Below are positions 1 through 9,285 of a DNA stretch of 56,983 nucleotides, in pieces. Position numbers and translations under genes: made by a program. The notes under the pieces were generated by a model. The model saw only the letters and a program-made list of their open reading frames with translations, ran no database searches and was not told the DNA's origin. Position 1 is the stretch's first letter; each line of letters begins with the position of its first letter. Source of the DNA: Bacillota bacterium (GTDB lineage: Bacteria > Bacillota > Clostridia > Acetivibrionales > DSM-1351); the NCBI GenBank assembly GCA_023416275.1, contig JAEZIB010000013.1, positions 1 to 56,983 on the forward strand, written 5' to 3'.

Positions 1-1154
1 TTGATGCAAAGGAAATGTATGTTTTACCTGGACTTGTTGATGCACACTGTCATTTAAGAGATCCCGGCTTTGAGTATAAGGAAGATATAGAGTCAGGAAC
101 CAGAAGTGCGGCAAAGGGCGGTTTTACTTCTATTGCATGTATGCCAAATACTAATCCTGTTTTAGATAACGAAGCAATGATAATGTATATTCTTAATAAG
201 GCAAAAACTGATGGAATTGTAAATGTGTATCCCATTGGAGCAGTATCAAAAGGCTTAAAGGGTGAAGAACTCAGTGAGATTGGTGAAATAAAGTTTGCTG
301 GAGCAGTTGCTCTTTCTGATGATGGCAAACCTGTCAACAATTCAGCGTTAATGAAAAAGGCTATGCAGTATGCATCTATGTTTGATATAACAATAATCTC
401 TCATTGTGAAGACTTAGATCTTGTTGATGAGGGACTTATGAATGAAGGCTACTACTCTTCAATACTAGGATTAAAAGGAAATCCTGCCCCTGCTGAAGAG
501 GTAATGATAGCCAGGGACTTAATACTTGCAGAATATACAAAAGCAAATGTTCATATAGCACATGTAAGCACTGAGCTTGGTGTAGATTTGATTAGAAATG
601 CTAAAAGAAGAGGAGTTAATGTCACAGCAGAGACATGTCCTCATTACTTTGCACTGACTGAAAAGGCTTGTGAAGGCTTCAATACCAATGCAAAAGTAAA
701 TCCTCCTCTTAGAACTCAAAAAGATGTAGAGGCAATTATCGAAGGCTTGAAGGATGGTACTATTGATATAATATCAACTGACCATGCGCCCCATCACTTA
801 GATGAAAAAAATGTTGAATTCAAGCTTGCTGCAAATGGAATGGTTGGTTTTGAAACAGCTTTCCCATTGGCAATAACATATTTAGTAAAACCTGGGCATC
901 TTACAATTGAAGAGCTGGTTAAAAAAATGTGCGTAAATCCTTCAAAAATGCTGGGTTTAAATAAAGGAACAATAGAATTGGGAAAATCTGCAGACATTTT
1001 AATCTTTGACATAAATGAACAATATACTGTAGACATAAGTACATTTGAATCAAAAAGCAAAAATTCACCTTTTAATGGATTCAAACTCTATGGACAGCCA
1101 CAATATACAATTGTAGGCGGAAATCCAATAGTAAGGGAAAAGGTACTATTATAA
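1..1154 (+). CDS. pyrC: Dihydroorotase, 5'-truncated by window edge
   Basis: Zinc amidohydrolase that cyclises carbamoyl aspartate to dihydroorotate, the third step of pyrimidine synthesis, in the cytoplasm. The frame is open from base 3, so the gene starts upstream; roughly 45 N-terminal residues are missing compared with the usual length of about 425. Visible hallmarks are the metal-binding HCHLRDPG motif just after the window edge, PAPAEE near the middle, CPHYF, and the STDHAPH metal/catalytic motif. The C-terminal GKSADILIFD strand is typical of the amidohydrolase beta-sandwich. It is the first visible gene of the pyrimidine cluster; pyrB and pyrR are likely upstream but cannot be seen. 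Family assignment is very secure. Confidence 0.96.
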   Translation, partial: DAKEMYVLPGLVDAHCHLRDPGFEYKEDIESGTRSAAKGGFTSIACMPNTNPVLDNEAMIMYILNKAKTDGIVNVYPIGAVSKGLKGEELSEIGEIKFAGAVALSDDGKPVNNSALMKKAMQYASMFDITIISHCEDLDLVDEGLMNEGYYSSILGLKGNPAPAEEVMIARDLILAEYTKANVHIAHVSTELGVDLIRNAKRRGVNVTAETCPHYFALTEKACEGFNTNAKVNPPLRTQKDVEAIIEGLKDGTIDIISTDHAPHHLDEKNVEFKLAANGMVGFETAFPLAITYLVKPGHLTIEELVKKMCVNPSKMLGLNKGTIELGKSADILIFDINEQYTVDISTFESKSKNSPFNGFKLYGQPQYTIVGGNPIVREKVLL

Positions 1155-1210
1155 CGAGGCAAGAAAATGTCTCGCATTTCTATAAGTGTTGGGTATCGCT
1201 TTGGTTTTCA

Positions 1211-1232
1211 GGCGGTGAGAATATCTCCCGCC
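1211..1232 (+). repeat. GC-rich hairpin between pyrC and pyrF
   Basis: An inverted repeat with arms GGCGG and GAGA pairing to TCTC and CCGCC around a three-base ATA loop. It is much richer in GC than its surroundings. No run of T follows, so it is not a standard terminator. An upstream CGAGG (1155-1159) could pair with CCTCG (1231-1235), giving a competing fold. It may be an mRNA processing or stability element inside the operon, or part of a palindromic repeat. Confidence 0.45.
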
Positions 1233-1292
1233 TCGCAATTTAGGATTGCTGGCATCGAATAAATTGATATCGTTAAAAATGGAGGAGTTAAG

Positions 1293-2240
1293 ATGTTTAT
1301 TGACAGATTAATAGAATGTATTCAAGAAAAGGACAATCCAACAGTGGTTGGCTTGGATCCTAAAATGGAATATATACCGGCGTTTATAAAGGATAAGGCC
1401 TTCAAAGAATTCGGTGTAAATTTGAAGGGTTGTGCAGAAGCAATTATTGAGTTTAACAAAAAGATAATTGACTCGATATATGATTTGATTCCTGCTGTAA
1501 AGCCTCAACTGGCATATTATGAAATGTATGGTGTTGATGGTATATATGCCTTTGATGAAACCTGTAAATACGCTAAGAGTAAAGGTTTAATAATTATAGC
1601 TGATGGCAAACGTAATGATATTGGTACTACAGCTGAAGCATATTCAAATGCGTTCTTGGGGATTACAGAAATTGACAAGCAAATTAAACAAAAGGCATTT
1701 GATGTAGATGCACTAACAGTAAATCCATATTTGGGTGAGGATGGAATTAAGCCATTTATAAATGATTGTATAAATAATGAAAAGGGTATTTTCGTTCTTG
1801 TAAAGACTTCAAATAAATCATCAGGTCAGCTTCAGGACCTTGTTACTCAGAACTGCAAAAGTATATATGAAATTATGGCTGGGTATGTAAATGAGTGGGG
1901 GAAACCTGTTACGGGTAAATACGGGTATAGCAGTGTAGGTGCTGTTGTAGGTGCTACTTATCCAAATCAGGCAAAACTGCTTAGGTCAATAATGAAAAAA
2001 GCATATATATTAGTTCCTGGTTATGGAGCACAGGGAGGTACAGCAAGAGATTGTGTTAATTCCTTCCAAAAAGATAAACTTGGGGCAATAGTAAATGCAT
2101 CAAGAAGTGTAATGTGTGCATATAAATCCGATATTTGGAAAAATGAATATAGTGAACAGAAATTTGCTGAGGCTTCAAGAGCCGAAGTAATAAGAATGAA
2201 AAATGACCTTAATTTGGCATTAAATGAAGGTTTAGCTTAA
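1293..2240 (+). CDS. pyrF: Orotidine 5'-phosphate decarboxylase (long, type 2)
   Basis: Decarboxylates OMP to UMP, the last step of de novo pyrimidine synthesis. The 315-residue length and the motif ADGKRNDIG (catalytic Lys about residue 106) place it in the longer type 2 family rather than the 230-residue type seen in Bacillus. VGLDPK near the N-terminus and VPGYGAQGG near the C-terminus are the other phosphate- and substrate-binding signatures. The ATG follows a GGAGGAG ribosome site at 1281-1287. It lies 138 bases after pyrC and is part of the pyr cluster. No abnormality seen. Confidence 0.95.
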   Translation: MFIDRLIECIQEKDNPTVVGLDPKMEYIPAFIKDKAFKEFGVNLKGCAEAIIEFNKKIIDSIYDLIPAVKPQLAYYEMYGVDGIYAFDETCKYAKSKGLIIIADGKRNDIGTTAEAYSNAFLGITEIDKQIKQKAFDVDALTVNPYLGEDGIKPFINDCINNEKGIFVLVKTSNKSSGQLQDLVTQNCKSIYEIMAGYVNEWGKPVTGKYGYSSVGAVVGATYPNQAKLLRSIMKKAYILVPGYGAQGGTARDCVNSFQKDKLGAIVNASRSVMCAYKSDIWKNEYSEQKFAEASRAEVIRMKNDLNLALNEGLA

Positions 2241-2245
2241 AAAAA

Positions 2246-2283
2246 ATATGGACATTACCGTTTTTAGTATCCATATCGCCTTT
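2246..2283 (+). terminator. Weak hairpin after pyrF
   Basis: Arms ATATGGA and TCCATAT, with an inner TAC/GTA pair, are followed after four bases by TTTTT. The loop is large and the stem AT-rich, so termination would be partial at best. The 220-base gap to carA suggests that carA may also have its own promoter, but no convincing -35/-10 pair was found. Confidence 0.35.
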
Positions 2284-2460
2284 TTGGTGACGTGGACTCT
2301 AGATTAAGTTTTGATTTTAAATTGAGATAAACTCAATATTAATTAGAACAAATATGTAAAGCAAATTTCTTGTTTTGTCATAATGAAATACAATAAAAAT
2401 TTAAATTATTATAGATGGTAAAAGGTTGAAGATGCTAAAAAATATATATAGGGGTGGAAT

Positions 2461-3534
2461 ATGAAGGCTTTTTTATTACTGGAAGATGGAACAGTTTTTG
2501 AGGGAAATAGCTTTGGAATGGAAGGGGATGTAGTTGGAGAGGTTGTATTTAATACCGGTATGACTGGTTATCAGGAAGTGCTCACAGACCCATCCTATTG
2601 TGGACAAATTGTATGTATGACTTATCCCTTAATAGGTAATTACGGGGTCAACTTAGATGATGTAGAATCTGTTAGACCTCAAGTTAAGGGCTTTATTGTA
2701 AGAGAACTTTGCCAAACTCCAAGCAATTGGAGGTCAATAGAAACTTTAAACGAATATCTTAAGAGAAATGAGATAATTGGCTTAGAGGGAATAGATACAA
2801 GAGAACTTACAATAATATTAAGAGATAAAGGTACTATGAAGGGTACAATAGTTACAGCTGAAAAGCTGGCTGATATTGAGGAAAAGCTGGGGAATTTAAA
2901 GCAATATACTATAAATAAACCAGTCCTACAAGTAACTACACCTGAAGTAAAGCATATAACAGGAGATGGTTATAAAATTGCTCTTGTGGACTATGGTTTG
3001 AAGAAAAACATAGTAAGATCATTATTAAATAGGAATTGTGATGTTACTATTTTTCCTGCTACAGCTAATGCAGACGAGATACTGGCTATCAATCCAGATG
3101 GCATTATGCTATCAAATGGACCTGGTGACCCACAGGATTGCCAATTTCAGATAAATACCATAAAAGAGCTTATAGGTAAAAAGCCTATTTTTGGGATATG
3201 CTTAGGACATCAGTTGACGGCACTAGCAAATGGTGCAAATACAGAAAAACTTAAGTATGGACACAGAGGTTGCAATCATCCTGTTAAAGATGTTGAAAAA
3301 GACATGACTTATATAACCTCGCAAAATCATGGGTATACAATTATAGAGGCTTCACTTAACAAAGAAATAATGAGTGTAAGTCACATTAATATGAATGATG
3401 GAACTATTGAAGGAATTAAATATAAAAACGCACCTTTGTTTACTGTACAGTTCCATCCAGAGGCATCACCAGGACCAGGTGACACAGCATATCTTTTTGA
3501 TGAATTTATTGATATGATTGAAAAAAATAAATAG
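2461..3534 (+). CDS. carA: Carbamoyl-phosphate synthase small (glutaminase) subunit
   Basis: Hydrolyses glutamine and passes ammonia to the large subunit CarB for carbamoyl phosphate synthesis. The N-terminal CarA-specific domain (residues about 1-140) includes FNTGMTGYQEVLTDPSY. A class I glutamine amidotransferase domain follows, with nucleophile Cys247 in FGICLGHQ and the His/Glu of the triad in FHPEASPGP. The 357-residue length is normal. The ATG follows AGGGGTGG at the expected distance. carB starts 59 bases downstream, so the two subunits are co-transcribed. Assignment is secure. Confidence 0.97.
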   Translation: MKAFLLLEDGTVFEGNSFGMEGDVVGEVVFNTGMTGYQEVLTDPSYCGQIVCMTYPLIGNYGVNLDDVESVRPQVKGFIVRELCQTPSNWRSIETLNEYLKRNEIIGLEGIDTRELTIILRDKGTMKGTIVTAEKLADIEEKLGNLKQYTINKPVLQVTTPEVKHITGDGYKIALVDYGLKKNIVRSLLNRNCDVTIFPATANADEILAINPDGIMLSNGPGDPQDCQFQINTIKELIGKKPIFGICLGHQLTALANGANTEKLKYGHRGCNHPVKDVEKDMTYITSQNHGYTIIEASLNKEIMSVSHINMNDGTIEGIKYKNAPLFTVQFHPEASPGPGDTAYLFDEFIDMIEKNK

Positions 3535-3593
3535 CAGGTAGCTAGTATAGAAAATTTACTTTAATAAACATTTTTAGGGTGGAGGAATATTAA

Positions 3594-6500
3594 ATGCCTA
3601 AACGTCAAGATATACACAAGGTACTGGTTATTGGATCAGGACCAATTATCATAGGACAAGCAGCAGAATTTGACTATGCCGGAACGCAGGCATGTCAAGC
3701 ACTTAGAGAAGAAGGAATTGAGGTTGTATTAGTTAACAGCAATCCTGCAACAATAATGACGGATACTAATATTGCAGATAAAGTATATATAGAACCGCTC
3801 AAGGCTGAAGTGGTTAAAAATATTATTATTGCTGAAAAACCTGACAGTATATTGCCAACTCTTGGAGGACAAACCGGACTGAACTTGGCAATGGAATTAG
3901 CTGAATCAGGTTTTTTGCAGGAACAGGGTGTAAAGCTATTAGGAACCGCAACTGAGGCAATAAAAATGGCAGAAGACAGACAGGATTTCAAGGACACTAT
4001 GGAGCGCATTGGTGAGCCTTGTATTGCCAGTAAGGTTGTTACAACTATTGAGGCTGCGATAGACTTTGCCAATGAAATAGATTATCCCGTAATTGTAAGA
4101 CCTGCCTATACATTAGGTGGAACAGGCGGCGGTATTTGTGCAGATGAGAACGAGTTAAGAGAGATTGGTGAAAATGGACTGAGACTTAGCCGTGTTCATC
4201 AGGTTCTTATAGAAAAATGTATATCCGGCTGGAAGGAAATTGAATATGAGGTAATGAGGGATAGCAAGGGTAATGTTATCACTGTATGTAACATGGAAAA
4301 TATAGACCCTGTAGGAGTACATACGGGAGATAGTATAGTTGTTGCGCCATCTCAAACCTTGGCTGACAAAGAGTATCAAATGCTTAGAACCTCGGCATTA
4401 AAAATCATATCTGCTTTAGGTATACAGGGGGGCTGTAATGTACAGTATGCTCTTCACCCCACAAGCTATGAATATGCAGTTATTGAGGTTAACCCAAGAG
4501 TTAGTAGATCCTCTGCATTAGCATCAAAGGCAACTGGCTATCCAATTGCAAAGGTTGCTTCAAAGATTGCTATTGGGTATGGTCTAGATGAAATAAAAAA
4601 TGCTGTTACAGGTAAAACTTATGCTTGCTTTGAACCTACACTGGATTATGTGGTAGTTAAAATACCAAAATGGCCATTTGATAAATTCGTAAAGGCACAG
4701 AGAACTCTTGGTACACAGATGAAAGCAACCGGAGAAGTAATGGCTATAAGCAGTTCCTTTGAGGCAGCACTTATGAAAGCCATCCGTTCACTTGAATTAG
4801 GATTGTTTAAACTTGAACAGGATATATACAAACAGCTAGACGGTAATGAAATTGTGAAAAAGCTTGAGGATATTAACGATGAAAGAATTTTTGTTATTGC
4901 AGAAGCAATTCGTCGTTCAGTTGAACTTGAGGAAATTCACAATATAACTAAAATAGACTACTTCTTCCTTTGCAAGATAAAAGAACTAGTGCTTATGGAA
5001 GAAAAACTAAAATCCCTTAAAATTGGTCAGCTCGACAAGGATGTATTAAAGAGAGCAAAGAAAATGGGCTTTACAGATAGAGTAATTGCTAAATTCACTA
5101 ATTCATCAAAGGATGAAATAACCGAATTAAGAAAGCAGGAAGGAATTGTTGCAACCTACAAAATGGTTGATACCTGCGCAGCTGAGTTTGAAGCACAAAC
5201 TCCTTACTATTATTCAACCTATGATAATTATTCTGAGGTTAAGCCTTCAAATAGAGAAAAGATTTTAGTTTTGGGCTCAGGTCCAATTAGAATTGGTCAG
5301 GGTATTGAATTTGATTATTGCTCAGTTCATTCTGTATGGGCTTTAAAGGATATGGGATATGAGACGATAATAGCCAACAACAACCCTGAGACAGTAAGTA
5401 CAGATTTTGATACATCAGATAGGCTGTACTTTGAACCACTTACTCCTGAAGATGTTATCAATATTGTTGAAGCAGAGAAACCAAAAGGTGCTATTGTACA
5501 GTTTGGAGGACAGACTGCAATTAAGCTGACAAAAACTCTTGATGATTATGGAGTTAAATTGTATGGTACAGAAGCAAAAGATGTTGATGCTGCTGAGGAC
5601 AGAGAGAAATTTGATGAGATACTTGAGAAAACAGGAATTCCAAGACCACAGGGAAGAACAATATTTACACTTGAGCAAGCATTAACTGCTGCAAATGAGT
5701 TAGGATATCCAGTGCTTGTAAGGCCATCCTATGTACTTGGCGGTCAGGGCATGGAAATAGCCTTCAGCGACAAAGATGTTATTGAGTTTATGGAAATAAT
5801 TAACAGGACCGTTCAAGAGCATCCTATATTGATAGATAAGTATATGATGGGTAAGGAAATTGAGGTTGACGCTATATGTGACGGTGAAAGTATGCTTATT
5901 CCTGGAATTATGGAGCATCTTGAAAGAGCCGGAGTTCACTCGGGAGACAGTATTTCCGTTTATCCTTCACAGACGCTTAGCGACAAAACTAAAGCTGTTA
6001 TTGTAGATTATACAGAAAGATTGGCAAAGGCACTCAATGTTGTAGGTTTGGTAAATATTCAGTATGTTTTATACAATGATGAAGTTTTTGTAATAGAGGT
6101 TAATCCACGTTCAAGTCGTACAGTTCCTTATATAAGTAAGGTTACAGGTATACCTATGGTAGATTTGGCTACAAAAGTTATGATGGGTAAAAAGCTAAGT
6201 GACTTTAAATATGGTACAGGCTTGTATAAAGAACCAAAGTATGTTTCTGTTAAAGTCCCTGTATTCTCCTTTGAAAAGCTCCATGGCGTGGACACTACAT
6301 TAGGTCCCGAAATGAAGTCTACAGGAGAGGTTTTAGGTATAGCAGACAACTTCCCAGAGGCTCTCTATAAAGGAATAATCGCTTCAGGAATAAAATTGCC
6401 TAAAAAGGGTGATGGCATATTAATGACAGTAAGAGATTCTGATAAGCCTGAATTAGCAGAGCTTGCAGAAGGCTTTGAAAAGCTTGGTTTCACGCTATAT

Positions 6501-6806
6501 GGCACTGGAAAGACTGCAAATATGTTAAATCACAAGGGTATTGCTACAAATGCAGTTAAAAAGCTAGATGAAGAGTCACCGAATATTTTGGATTTGATTC
6601 AATCAGGAAAAATAGGGTTAATAATTAATACTCCAACAAAGGGTAGAAAGCCTGATAGAGATGGCTTCAAGATAAGAAGAAAGGCTGCTGAAATATCTAT
6701 ACCTTGCTTGACTTCACTTGATACTGCAAATGCTATTTTAAAGTGCTTGAAGCTAGGCAAAACTGAGGGTGAGTTGGATGTATTGAATTTGAGTATTTTT
6801 GATTAA
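3594..6806 (+). CDS. carB: Carbamoyl-phosphate synthase large subunit
   Basis: Makes carbamoyl phosphate from bicarbonate, ammonia and two ATP, feeding pyrimidine and arginine synthesis. The 1070-residue chain shows the expected internal duplication: two ATP-grasp halves, each starting with a dinucleotide-like motif (VLVIGSGPIIIGQAAEFDYA and VLVLGSGPIRIGQGIEFDY), and a C-terminal MGS-type allosteric domain from about residue 930 (YGTGKTANML). The start is set by GGTGGAGG upstream. A palindromic repeat begins only four bases after its stop codon. Full length with no lesion. Confidence 0.98.
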   Translation: MPKRQDIHKVLVIGSGPIIIGQAAEFDYAGTQACQALREEGIEVVLVNSNPATIMTDTNIADKVYIEPLKAEVVKNIIIAEKPDSILPTLGGQTGLNLAMELAESGFLQEQGVKLLGTATEAIKMAEDRQDFKDTMERIGEPCIASKVVTTIEAAIDFANEIDYPVIVRPAYTLGGTGGGICADENELREIGENGLRLSRVHQVLIEKCISGWKEIEYEVMRDSKGNVITVCNMENIDPVGVHTGDSIVVAPSQTLADKEYQMLRTSALKIISALGIQGGCNVQYALHPTSYEYAVIEVNPRVSRSSALASKATGYPIAKVASKIAIGYGLDEIKNAVTGKTYACFEPTLDYVVVKIPKWPFDKFVKAQRTLGTQMKATGEVMAISSSFEAALMKAIRSLELGLFKLEQDIYKQLDGNEIVKKLEDINDERIFVIAEAIRRSVELEEIHNITKIDYFFLCKIKELVLMEEKLKSLKIGQLDKDVLKRAKKMGFTDRVIAKFTNSSKDEITELRKQEGIVATYKMVDTCAAEFEAQTPYYYSTYDNYSEVKPSNREKILVLGSGPIRIGQGIEFDYCSVHSVWALKDMGYETIIANNNPETVSTDFDTSDRLYFEPLTPEDVINIVEAEKPKGAIVQFGGQTAIKLTKTLDDYGVKLYGTEAKDVDAAEDREKFDEILEKTGIPRPQGRTIFTLEQALTAANELGYPVLVRPSYVLGGQGMEIAFSDKDVIEFMEIINRTVQEHPILIDKYMMGKEIEVDAICDGESMLIPGIMEHLERAGVHSGDSISVYPSQTLSDKTKAVIVDYTERLAKALNVVGLVNIQYVLYNDEVFVIEVNPRSSRTVPYISKVTGIPMVDLATKVMMGKKLSDFKYGTGLYKEPKYVSVKVPVFSFEKLHGVDTTLGPEMKSTGEVLGIADNFPEALYKGIIASGIKLPKKGDGILMTVRDSDKPELAELAEGFEKLGFTLYGTGKTANMLNHKGIATNAVKKLDEESPNILDLIQSGKIGLIINTPTKGRKPDRDGFKIRRKAAEISIPCLTSLDTANAILKCLKLGKTEGELDVLNLSIFD

Positions 6807-6809
6807 ATT

Positions 6810-7018
6810 AAACTTCGCACATAATAAATCTATTGGTGCGGTAGAATTATCAATGGTTTGTTGTTAACCAAACTTTCGAATGAAAAGTCGAGTTATGCCA
6901 AAGTTTACCAATGGATTATTGTTCAGTAAACTAACTAAAGTTATTTGACTTTTCATTTGATATTGCTACCACACCTGATATTACTTGGATTTAGGCAGTA
7001 TATTCAACTGCGAAGTTT
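6810..7018 (+). repeat. MITE-like palindromic element, family A, copy 1
   Basis: A 209-base imperfect palindrome with terminal inverted repeats AAACTTCGCA and TGCGAAGTTT. Inside the ends lie GGTGCGGTAG and its near-complement CTACCACACC, then further paired blocks such as GAATGAAAAGTCGA and GACTTTTCATTTGA. Related copies are at 9241-9278, 51966-52122 and 53568-53827. It encodes no credible protein. It starts four bases after the carB stop, and its RNA would fold into a long hairpin between carB and pyrK. Confidence 0.8.
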
Positions 7019-7188
7019 GAGTGCCAGTGTGGAGGTTTATCAGCTCAAAAGTAATGTTTGTGCAAACATGGTGCATTTTCGAGCCTTAGAACGCAAGCGT
7101 TTTTTGCCAGTGAGGGTGCTGGTTGTACTAACATGGTGGTCTTTCGAGCTGGTGTCAAAAACTATAAATAAAGGGGGCGGAGGATAAA
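7019..7188 (+). other. Structured spacer before pyrK
   Basis: No gene. The segment contains repeated AACATGGTG words (near 7067 and 7131) and TTTCGAGC words (near 7078 and 7144), related to words inside family A copy 4 and in the duplicated region near 46113-46382. It also has a short AACGC-AA-GCGTT hairpin near 7090-7102. It appears to be eroded repeat DNA adjoining copy 1. The pyrK ribosome site GGAGGATAAA is at its end. Confidence 0.45.
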
Positions 7189-7983
7189 ATGTCCAAAGTT
7201 TTAACGGAGCAAATTGTTGATATGGAAATGCTTTGCCAGGATGTATTCAAAATGACAATTAAGTCTGAGTATGTTGCTGCAAATGCACTACCTGGACAAT
7301 TTGTTAATATTAAATGCGGTGAAATAGATGCTTTGCTAAGAAGACCTATAAGCATTTGTGATGTTGATAAAGCCAACAACACCTTTGATATTGTGTTTCA
7401 GATAAAAGGTAACGGCACAGAAAAGCTATGTCATAAATGTGTAGGTGATGTTGACATAATGGCTCCTTTGGGGAATCCATTTTTAATAGATGACAAATAT
7501 AAAAATATATGTGTTGTTGGCGGTGGAATAGGTACTTTTCCGCTGCTATATTTGCTGAAGAGCAGTAAAGCTGATAATAAGACTGCTTTGCTGGGTTTCA
7601 GAACTAAAGCCGCTGTTGTGCTGGAAAACCAATTTAGGGCCGCAGCACAAAATGTGGAAATGGCTACTGATGATGGCACATATGGGAACAAGGCTTTTGT
7701 GACTGATTTGCTGGAACAGAGAATACTTGAGCTTAGCAAGCTGGGGCAAAAGCTGGATATAGTTTATACTTGCGGCCCTATGCCCATGATGCGTAAGGTA
7801 GCAGCTATAGCAGAAAAAAACAATATTGCATGTCAGGTGTCAATGGAGCAGAGAATGGGCTGCGGTATTGGTGCTTGTTTGGTGTGTGCTTGCAAAACAA
7901 AGCAAGGAGAAGATGACTGGGGCTTTAGTCATGTTTGTAAAGATGGCCCAGTATTCTGGAGCACAGAGGTATGCTGGGAATAA
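7189..7983 (+). CDS. pyrK: Dihydroorotate dehydrogenase electron-transfer subunit
   Basis: FAD and [2Fe-2S] subunit that carries electrons from the PyrD flavin to NAD+. The ferredoxin-reductase-type FAD domain (about 1-100; RRPISICD is the flavin motif) is followed by an NAD-binding domain (VVGGGIGTFPLLYL) and a C-terminal iron-sulphur cluster with Cys225, Cys230, Cys233 and Cys250, in the spacing typical of PyrK. Length of 264 is normal. It is paired with pyrD 146 bases downstream, which identifies the class 1B enzyme. Confidence 0.95.
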   Translation: MSKVLTEQIVDMEMLCQDVFKMTIKSEYVAANALPGQFVNIKCGEIDALLRRPISICDVDKANNTFDIVFQIKGNGTEKLCHKCVGDVDIMAPLGNPFLIDDKYKNICVVGGGIGTFPLLYLLKSSKADNKTALLGFRTKAAVVLENQFRAAAQNVEMATDDGTYGNKAFVTDLLEQRILELSKLGQKLDIVYTCGPMPMMRKVAAIAEKNNIACQVSMEQRMGCGIGACLVCACKTKQGEDDWGFSHVCKDGPVFWSTEVCWE

Positions 7984-7984
7984 T

Positions 7985-8057
7985 GGTTACTATTCAGCCA
8001 TTTACAAAGCAACATAGCACAGAACGTGCTTTCATATTTGATGGTTGAAAATAGTAG
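7985..8057 (+). repeat. Imperfect palindrome between pyrK and pyrD
   Basis: The left end GGTTACTATTCAGCCA and the right end GGTTGAAAATAGTAGG are imperfect inverted repeats, with an inner hairpin AGCAC-AGAAC-GTGCT. The same 16-base left end recurs exactly at 53943-53958. A small non-coding palindromic element is likely, and it would fold in the pyrK-pyrD transcript. Confidence 0.5.
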
Positions 8058-8129
8058 GTGTTCATATTTATCAATGGAAGTTGAGCTGGTACAAAAAATT
8101 GACCTTTGCTTTAGGAGGCAAAATTAATT

Positions 8130-9047
8130 ATGAATAAAGTAGATTTAAGTGTAAAAATTGCCGGAATAGATTTTGATAATCCACTTATTATGGCATCAGG
8201 CACTTATGGCTTTGGAAAAGAATACAGTGAATATGTGGACTTGAATGAGCTTGGCGGCATATCTGTTAAAGGACTTACCTTAAAGGAAAGAAAGGGAAAT
8301 CCGCCACCAAGAATAGCAGAAACTCCTGCAGGCATATTAAATAGCGTTGGATTGCAGAACCCAGGTGTTGATGCTTTTATCAAGGATGACTTACCATTTC
8401 TGAAACAATATAAAACAAAAATAATTGCAAATATAGCAGGTAATACAATAGAAGAATATTGTGAAATGGCTGAAATTCTGGGTTCTTCAGAAATCGATGG
8501 AATTGAACTTAATGTTTCTTGCCCAAATGTTAAGGCAGGATGTCTGGCTTTTGGAACTACTCCAAAGGGAATAGAGGAGATAACCTCAAATGTAAAAAAA
8601 TATTGCAAGCAACCATTAATAGTAAAGCTAACGCCAAATGTATCAGATATCAAGTCAATAGCAATGGCAGCTGAAGCGGCAGGAGCTGATAGTATCTCAT
8701 TAATAAATACTATACTAGGTTTAGCTATTGATATACACAAGAAGAGACCCATTTTGGCAAATAATTTTGGAGGTATGTCAGGTCCAGCAGTAAAGCCAAT
8801 AGCATTAAGAATGGTTTATGAGGCTGCTCATGCAGTTAAAATACCTGTTATTGGTATGGGAGGAATTTCCTGCAGCGATGATGCAATAGAATTTTTACTG
8901 GCAGGTGCTGCAGCTGTAATGGTGGGGACTGCAAATTTTGTTAATCCATTATCTCCAATTGAAATTAAAAAGGGAATTGAACAATACTTAATTAGGTATA
9001 ATTATAATAGTATATATGATATTATAGGGAAATTAGAGCTGAATTAA
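8130..9047 (+). CDS. pyrD: Dihydroorotate dehydrogenase (NAD+), catalytic subunit, class 1B
   Basis: FMN TIM-barrel enzyme that oxidises dihydroorotate to orotate, coupled to NAD+ through PyrK. The N-terminal substrate/FMN strand NPLIMASGTYGFG, the catalytic Cys in NVSCPNVKAG (class 1 enzymes use Cys as base), VKLTPNV, and the phosphate-binding IGMGGISC and AAAVMVGTA motifs are all present. Length of 305 residues fits class 1B. A strong AGGAGG lies upstream of the ATG. Confidence 0.96.
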   Translation: MNKVDLSVKIAGIDFDNPLIMASGTYGFGKEYSEYVDLNELGGISVKGLTLKERKGNPPPRIAETPAGILNSVGLQNPGVDAFIKDDLPFLKQYKTKIIANIAGNTIEEYCEMAEILGSSEIDGIELNVSCPNVKAGCLAFGTTPKGIEEITSNVKKYCKQPLIVKLTPNVSDIKSIAMAAEAAGADSISLINTILGLAIDIHKKRPILANNFGGMSGPAVKPIALRMVYEAAHAVKIPVIGMGGISCSDDAIEFLLAGAAAVMVGTANFVNPLSPIEIKKGIEQYLIRYNYNSIYDIIGKLELN

Positions 9048-9240
9048 TTATGATAAGAAGGTTGACTGTATGTATTTTCTTTGAGCAGTAAGGCATTTGC
9101 TATTATTTACTTTTGTTTTTAAGGCACGACAAAGGCAACTTCTTTGGTTATACTGTTTATAAGTGATACATATGCTATTGCAAGGCAATAATGATTTTAT
9201 ATGAAAATTAGAGCATACTGCTATTAGATTTGATATAATT

Positions 9241-9278
9241 AACTCAAACTTCGCACATAAAATCTATTGGTGCGGTGG
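9241..9278 (+). repeat. Family A repeat, left end only (copy 2)
   Basis: The first 15 bases, AACTCAAACTTCGCA, match the family A terminal repeat exactly, and CTATTGGTGCGGT continues the left arm. The match stops where GGAGGTAAC and the ATG of the next gene begin. The truncated repeat therefore abuts the ribosome-binding site of the phosphatase gene. Confidence 0.7.
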
Positions 9279-9285
9279 AGGTAAC

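Noticed and set aside
6945..7187. 80-codon open frame between carB and pyrK
   Set aside because: It runs through the right half of a palindromic repeat and its adjoining spacer, has no ribosome site at the start and an odd composition; better explained as repeat DNA.
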